Shown piece by piece: positions 14,940 through 17,214 of a stretch of 17,214 nt of DNA. The notes under the pieces are model-generated. The model was given only the letters and a program-made list of their open reading frames with translations. It was not told where the DNA came from and did not search any database. Source of the stretch: an uncultured Clostridia bacterium (GTDB lineage Bacteria; Bacillota; Clostridia; TANB77; CAG-508); the NCBI GenBank assembly GCA_934167435.1, contig CAKPKZ010000020.1:1-17214 (forward strand). Direction: 5' to 3'. Both the position numbers and the translations under genes were made by a program. Each line of letters starts with the position of its first letter. Within the stretch, counting starts at the first letter, position 1.

Positions 14940-15611
14940 TTACTTATCACTTAGCATATATCCAACGCCTCTTATTGTTTTTATGTATTTATCGTATCCA
15001 AATTCTTTTAAAGTTTTTCTTAATCCACTTGCATAAACTTCTACAACATTTGTTGTTGTTTCTGAATTAAATCCCCATATTTTATCAAATATTTGCTCTT
15101 TGGTAATTATTGTATTTCTAAATCCCATAAGATATTCTAACATGTCAAATTGCTTTCCTTGTAGCAGAATTTTATTGTCTTTAATTTGGGCTTCTCTTGT
15201 ATTTAAGTTTATAATTAAATCCTTAAACTGTAATAAGTCTGAAGAATAATTTTGTTTTGTTCTTCTCATTATAGCTTCTATTCTTGCTAACAATTCTTTA
15301 CTTTCAAATGGTTTAACTAAATAATCGTCTGCCCCATATTGAAAACCTTTTAATTTGTCTTCTAATCCGTCTTTTGCAGTTAATATTAAAACTGGTGTAT
15401 ATACTTTTTCTTTTCTTAAATTATTTAATACTTCATATCCAGACATTTCTGGCAACATTAAGTCAAGAATAATTAAATCATATATATCACTTCTTGCTAT
15501 AAGATATGCATCTTCTCCAGAATACTCTTGTTCTACATCATATTTATTTTCAATACATTGTTTTATTGTATCTGATAAAATTGGGTCATCTTCTACTAAT
15601 AAAATTCTCAT
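14940..15611 (-). CDS. OmpR-family response regulator
   Basis: This 223-residue DNA-binding response regulator has a receiver domain (1 to about 118) with acidic residues E7/D8/D9, phospho-acceptor D50 in LIILDLMLPEMSG, the conserved threonine in LILTAKD and lysine in YLVKPFE. A winged-helix OmpR/PhoB output domain follows (about 128-223), with the recognition region TTTNVVEVYASGLRKTL and the terminal TIRGVGYML. AAAGGAGAT precedes the ATG. It heads a two-gene unit with the kinase, which is broken, so its normal phosphate donor is probably lost unless another kinase serves it. Every residue needed for function appears intact. Confidence 0.95.
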   Translation of the reverse strand: MRILLVEDDPILSDTIKQCIENKYDVEQEYSGEDAYLIARSDIYDLIILDLMLPEMSGYEVLNNLRKEKVYTPVLILTAKDGLEDKLKGFQYGADDYLVKPFESKELLARIEAIMRRTKQNYSSDLLQFKDLIINLNTREAQIKDNKILLQGKQFDMLEYLMGFRNTIITKEQIFDKIWGFNSETTTNVVEVYASGLRKTLKEFGYDKYIKTIRGVGYMLSDK

Positions 15612-15654
15612 ACTTTATCTCCTTTGAACTTTATTTCTCTTATTAATATTTCTA

Positions 15655-15684
15655 ATTATACCAAAAAGAACAAATGAATTTCAA
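15655..15684 (-). promoter_or_regulatory. Promoter of the response regulator gene
   Basis: TTGAAA (15684-15679), an 18-base spacer and TATAAT (15660-15655) on the minus strand form a good sigma-A promoter. It overlaps the sigK terminator hairpin, so the two-component unit is transcribed apart from sigK. Confidence 0.65.
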
Positions 15685-15701
15685 TATTCGTTTGCTCTTT
15701 T
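15663..15701 (-). terminator. Terminator after sigK
   Basis: Arms 15664-15679 and 15686-15701 pair over 16 positions in the minus-strand RNA, with one G-U pair and one mismatch, around a six-base loop, followed by five U. It lies ten bases past the sigK stop. Confidence 0.75.
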
Positions 15702-15710
15702 AATTATATT

Positions 15711-16421
15711 TTATTCCTTTATTTCTTTTGATAGTTTTCCTATTGCTTTTGTTTCTATTCTAGATACGTAAGAACGTGATATTCCCATCATTTGTGCTAT
15801 TTCGTTTTGAGTTTTGGGCTTATTTCCATCTAATCCAAACCTTAATTCAATAATTGTTTTTTCTCTATCTTTTAAAACATTTTTAATTTTTTCGTATAGT
15901 ATTTTTACTTTCATTTTTAAGTCAACTTCATCTTCTATATTTCTTTCGTTATTTTCTAGTACCTCTTGCAATGTTACAACATTATCATCTTTGTCTTTTC
16001 CAATTGGTTCATTTAAATAGACTTCTGCATTTAATTTTTTAGTTGCTCTTAAATGCATTAGTATTTCATTATCTATACATCTTGAAACATATGTAGAAAG
16101 TCTAGCTCCTTTTTCCACCTTAAAGCTCCTTATTCCTTTTATAAGCCCAATAGTTCCGATTGATATTAAATCATCTTGCTCGACTTTTGTATTTGCATAT
16201 TTTTTAGCAACATGTGCTACTAATCTTAAGTTTCTTTCTATAAGTAAATTTCTAGCTTCTTCATCGCCACTTGCCATTTTTTCCAAATATATTTTTTCCT
16301 CTTCCGATGACAATGGCTCTGGAAATAAATTGCTTCCTTGTATATATCCAGTTAAAAATACTGCTGATTTTAAAAATTGTAAAATTCCTATTACTCCTAC
16401 ACTACAAAGTGCTGAAACCAT
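15711..16421 (-). CDS. sigK: Pro-sigma-K, late mother-cell sporulation sigma factor
   Basis: The protein is the sporulation factor sigma-K, which directs late mother-cell transcription, including coat genes. The 236 residues start with the hydrophobic pro-sequence MVSALCSVGVIGILQFLKSA, followed by VFLTGYIQ. By analogy with B. subtilis, processing would fall near G25/Y26. Then come region 2 (ARNLLIERNLRLVAHV, DLISIGTIGLIKGI, CIDNEILMHLRATKK) and region 4 (DREKTIIELRFGLDG, EIAQMMGISRSYVSRIE). ISRSYVSRIE and NEILMHLR separate it from sigma-E. An in-frame ATG at 16448 lies beyond the ribosome binding site GGAGGTG (16433-16427), so 16421 is the start, as in known SigK. The gene is contiguous, without a skin element. 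Its own promoter looks SigE-dependent. Confidence 0.94.
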   Translation of the reverse strand: MVSALCSVGVIGILQFLKSAVFLTGYIQGSNLFPEPLSSEEEKIYLEKMASGDEEARNLLIERNLRLVAHVAKKYANTKVEQDDLISIGTIGLIKGIRSFKVEKGARLSTYVSRCIDNEILMHLRATKKLNAEVYLNEPIGKDKDDNVVTLQEVLENNERNIEDEVDLKMKVKILYEKIKNVLKDREKTIIELRFGLDGNKPKTQNEIAQMMGISRSYVSRIETKAIGKLSKEIKE

Positions 16422-16450
16422 AAATGCACCTCCAAATTCTTTATACATAA

Positions 16451-16458
16451 ATTGTATG
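16451..16458 (-). promoter_or_regulatory. SigE-like -10 element of sigK
   Basis: The minus strand reads CATACAAT, a perfect match to the sigma-E -10 consensus CATACANT, about 30 bases before the sigK ATG. A GTCATGCA stretch upstream resembles the GTCATATT -35 but its spacing is two to three bases long. Transcription of sigK by sigma-E is established in B. subtilis, which supports the call. Confidence 0.6.
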
Positions 16459-16505
16459 TTTAAAAAATTTAAAAGTGCATGACCTATTAAATTAATTTTT
16501 TATTT

Positions 16506-17214
16506 TTATTTTTTTATATAATTTATTGCTTCTTCTACTGTATTTACTATTTTATACAATTCCTTAGTCGAAGTTTCTGCAAATTCCTCTTTATAAACTT
16601 TTTCTAGCATATTTATAAATTCGTTATAATATCCAAAATTATTAACTATAACAATTTTATTTTTGTGCTCTCCTGCTCTTTTGGTTTCTATAGTACTCAT
16701 TATTTCATATATAGTTCCTATTCCTCCTGGCATAAATAAACATACATCTGAATTTTTTATTGATTCATCTGTTCTTTCATTTATTGTATTTGTAACTATA
16801 TCAATCTTTTCTTTTATGTTTGTTGTGTATTTTTTATATATTTTTGGAACTGTTAGAATTATTTTTTTATCTGTTCTTTTTTTCATATTACTATATAATT
16901 TTCCAATAAATCCTCTTAAATCTGCACAGCATAATACTTCAAAGTCATTTTCTAATATTAATTCTACTAATTTATTTCCTTCTTCTATGTATTTATTATC
17001 TATATTCTCACTTACTGATCCACCTATAAATATTCTCATTTTCAACAAACAATCTAAAAAGTACACCTCTGAACTTTTATCAAATCCTACCTCTTTGCAA
17101 TTTATTTTATAAATTTGTTTCAAATCCGGATCTAAAAATAGGCAATCAAATATTTTAGAAAAAATATCTGAACAATTGTTGCTACCTAAAAATTTAGGTG
17201 AATTTATTCTCAGC
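16506..17214 (-). CDS. LOG-like Rossmann-fold protein, 5' end open at the window edge
   Basis: From M at 17039 the 177 residues resemble the LOG/TIGR00730 group (lysine-decarboxylase-like fold; some members release adenine-type bases from nucleoside monophosphates). They show MRIFIGGSVSE at the start, PGGIGTIYE in place of the family's PGGxGTxxE motif, and the usual KIVIVNNFGYYNEFINML strand-helix afterwards. The GGGxxGLMG loop of typical LOG is not recognisable, so activity is doubtful. The frame stays open upstream of 17039 to the right edge with no stop. Neither ATG 17039 nor TTG 17123 has a ribosome binding site, so the gene probably begins beyond the window with an N-terminal region I do not recognise. 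If it starts at 17039, the extension is the tail of nothing identified. It precedes sigK by 84 bases. Confidence 0.7.
   Translation of the reverse strand, partial: LRINSPKFLGSNNCSDIFSKIFDCLFLDPDLKQIYKINCKEVGFDKSSEVYFLDCLLKMRIFIGGSVSENIDNKYIEEGNKLVELILENDFEVLCCADLRGFIGKLYSNMKKRTDKKIILTVPKIYKKYTTNIKEKIDIVTNTINERTDESIKNSDVCLFMPGGIGTIYEIMSTIETKRAGEHKNKIVIVNNFGYYNEFINMLEKVYKEEFAETSTKELYKIVNTVEEAINYIKK

Noticed and set aside
16422..16448. Upstream ATG as sigK start
   Set aside because: It would place the GGAGGTG ribosome binding site within the coding region; the start at 16421 matches the known SigK pro-sequence.

Overview
The window is very AT-rich, has Gram-positive-type ribosome binding sites (AGGAGG-like before almost every start), and carries a contiguous sigK, a CotF-type spore coat gene and a class III (oxygen-sensitive) ribonucleotide reductase. 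Together these point to a strictly or mainly anaerobic, spore-forming low-GC Firmicute of the Clostridia type. I cannot name the species. There is no phage, IS element, CRISPR array, tRNA or rRNA that I can see.

Layout, left to right. (1) 25-2657, minus strand: recN (repair ATPase) on its own near-consensus promoter, and an M19 dipeptidase. (2) 2802-3260, plus strand: two small spore-coat genes ending in a bidirectional terminator. (3) 3300-7453, minus strand: a tightly packed ABC-exporter operon (ATPase, two-module FtsX-type permease) whose last gene is a MutL protein that stops right after its N-terminal ATPase half. It starts at a TAATG junction with the permease. (4) 7454-8215: a divergently transcribed TetR regulator. 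The intergenic region is symmetrical, with two near-consensus promoters back to back, one TetR-like palindrome between their -35 boxes and a second one inside the exporter leader. (5) 8252-11621, minus strand: nrdD-nrdG-tcdA, i.e. anaerobic ribonucleotide reductase, its radical-SAM activase, and the ct6A tRNA-modification enzyme. (6) 11622-11918: a roughly 300-base regulatory region between two divergent nrdD-like genes. A 20-base element is present twice in opposite orientation, at exactly the same distance from each -10 box; a 28-base palindrome and 11-base-spaced direct repeats lie between them. (7) 11919-13862, plus strand: a second NrdD-like protein that keeps the ATP cone and barrel cysteines but lacks the zinc and glycyl-radical domain. 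(8) 13902-15611, minus strand: an OmpR-type response regulator with a histidine kinase whose ATP-binding domain is deleted and frameshifted. (9) 15711-17214, minus strand: pro-sigma-K with a SigE-like -10 box, and a LOG-like Rossmann protein whose reading frame runs off the right edge.

The most unusual part is the divergent nrdD / truncated-nrdD pair under matching control elements. It looks like a co-regulated pair of a radical-bearing reductase and a radical-less paralogue, whose role (regulatory partner, heterodimer subunit or decaying copy) the sequence alone does not settle. Secondary points of interest are the MutL lacking its C-terminal half in an exporter operon, the broken kinase beside an intact response regulator, and the very regular TetR control region.
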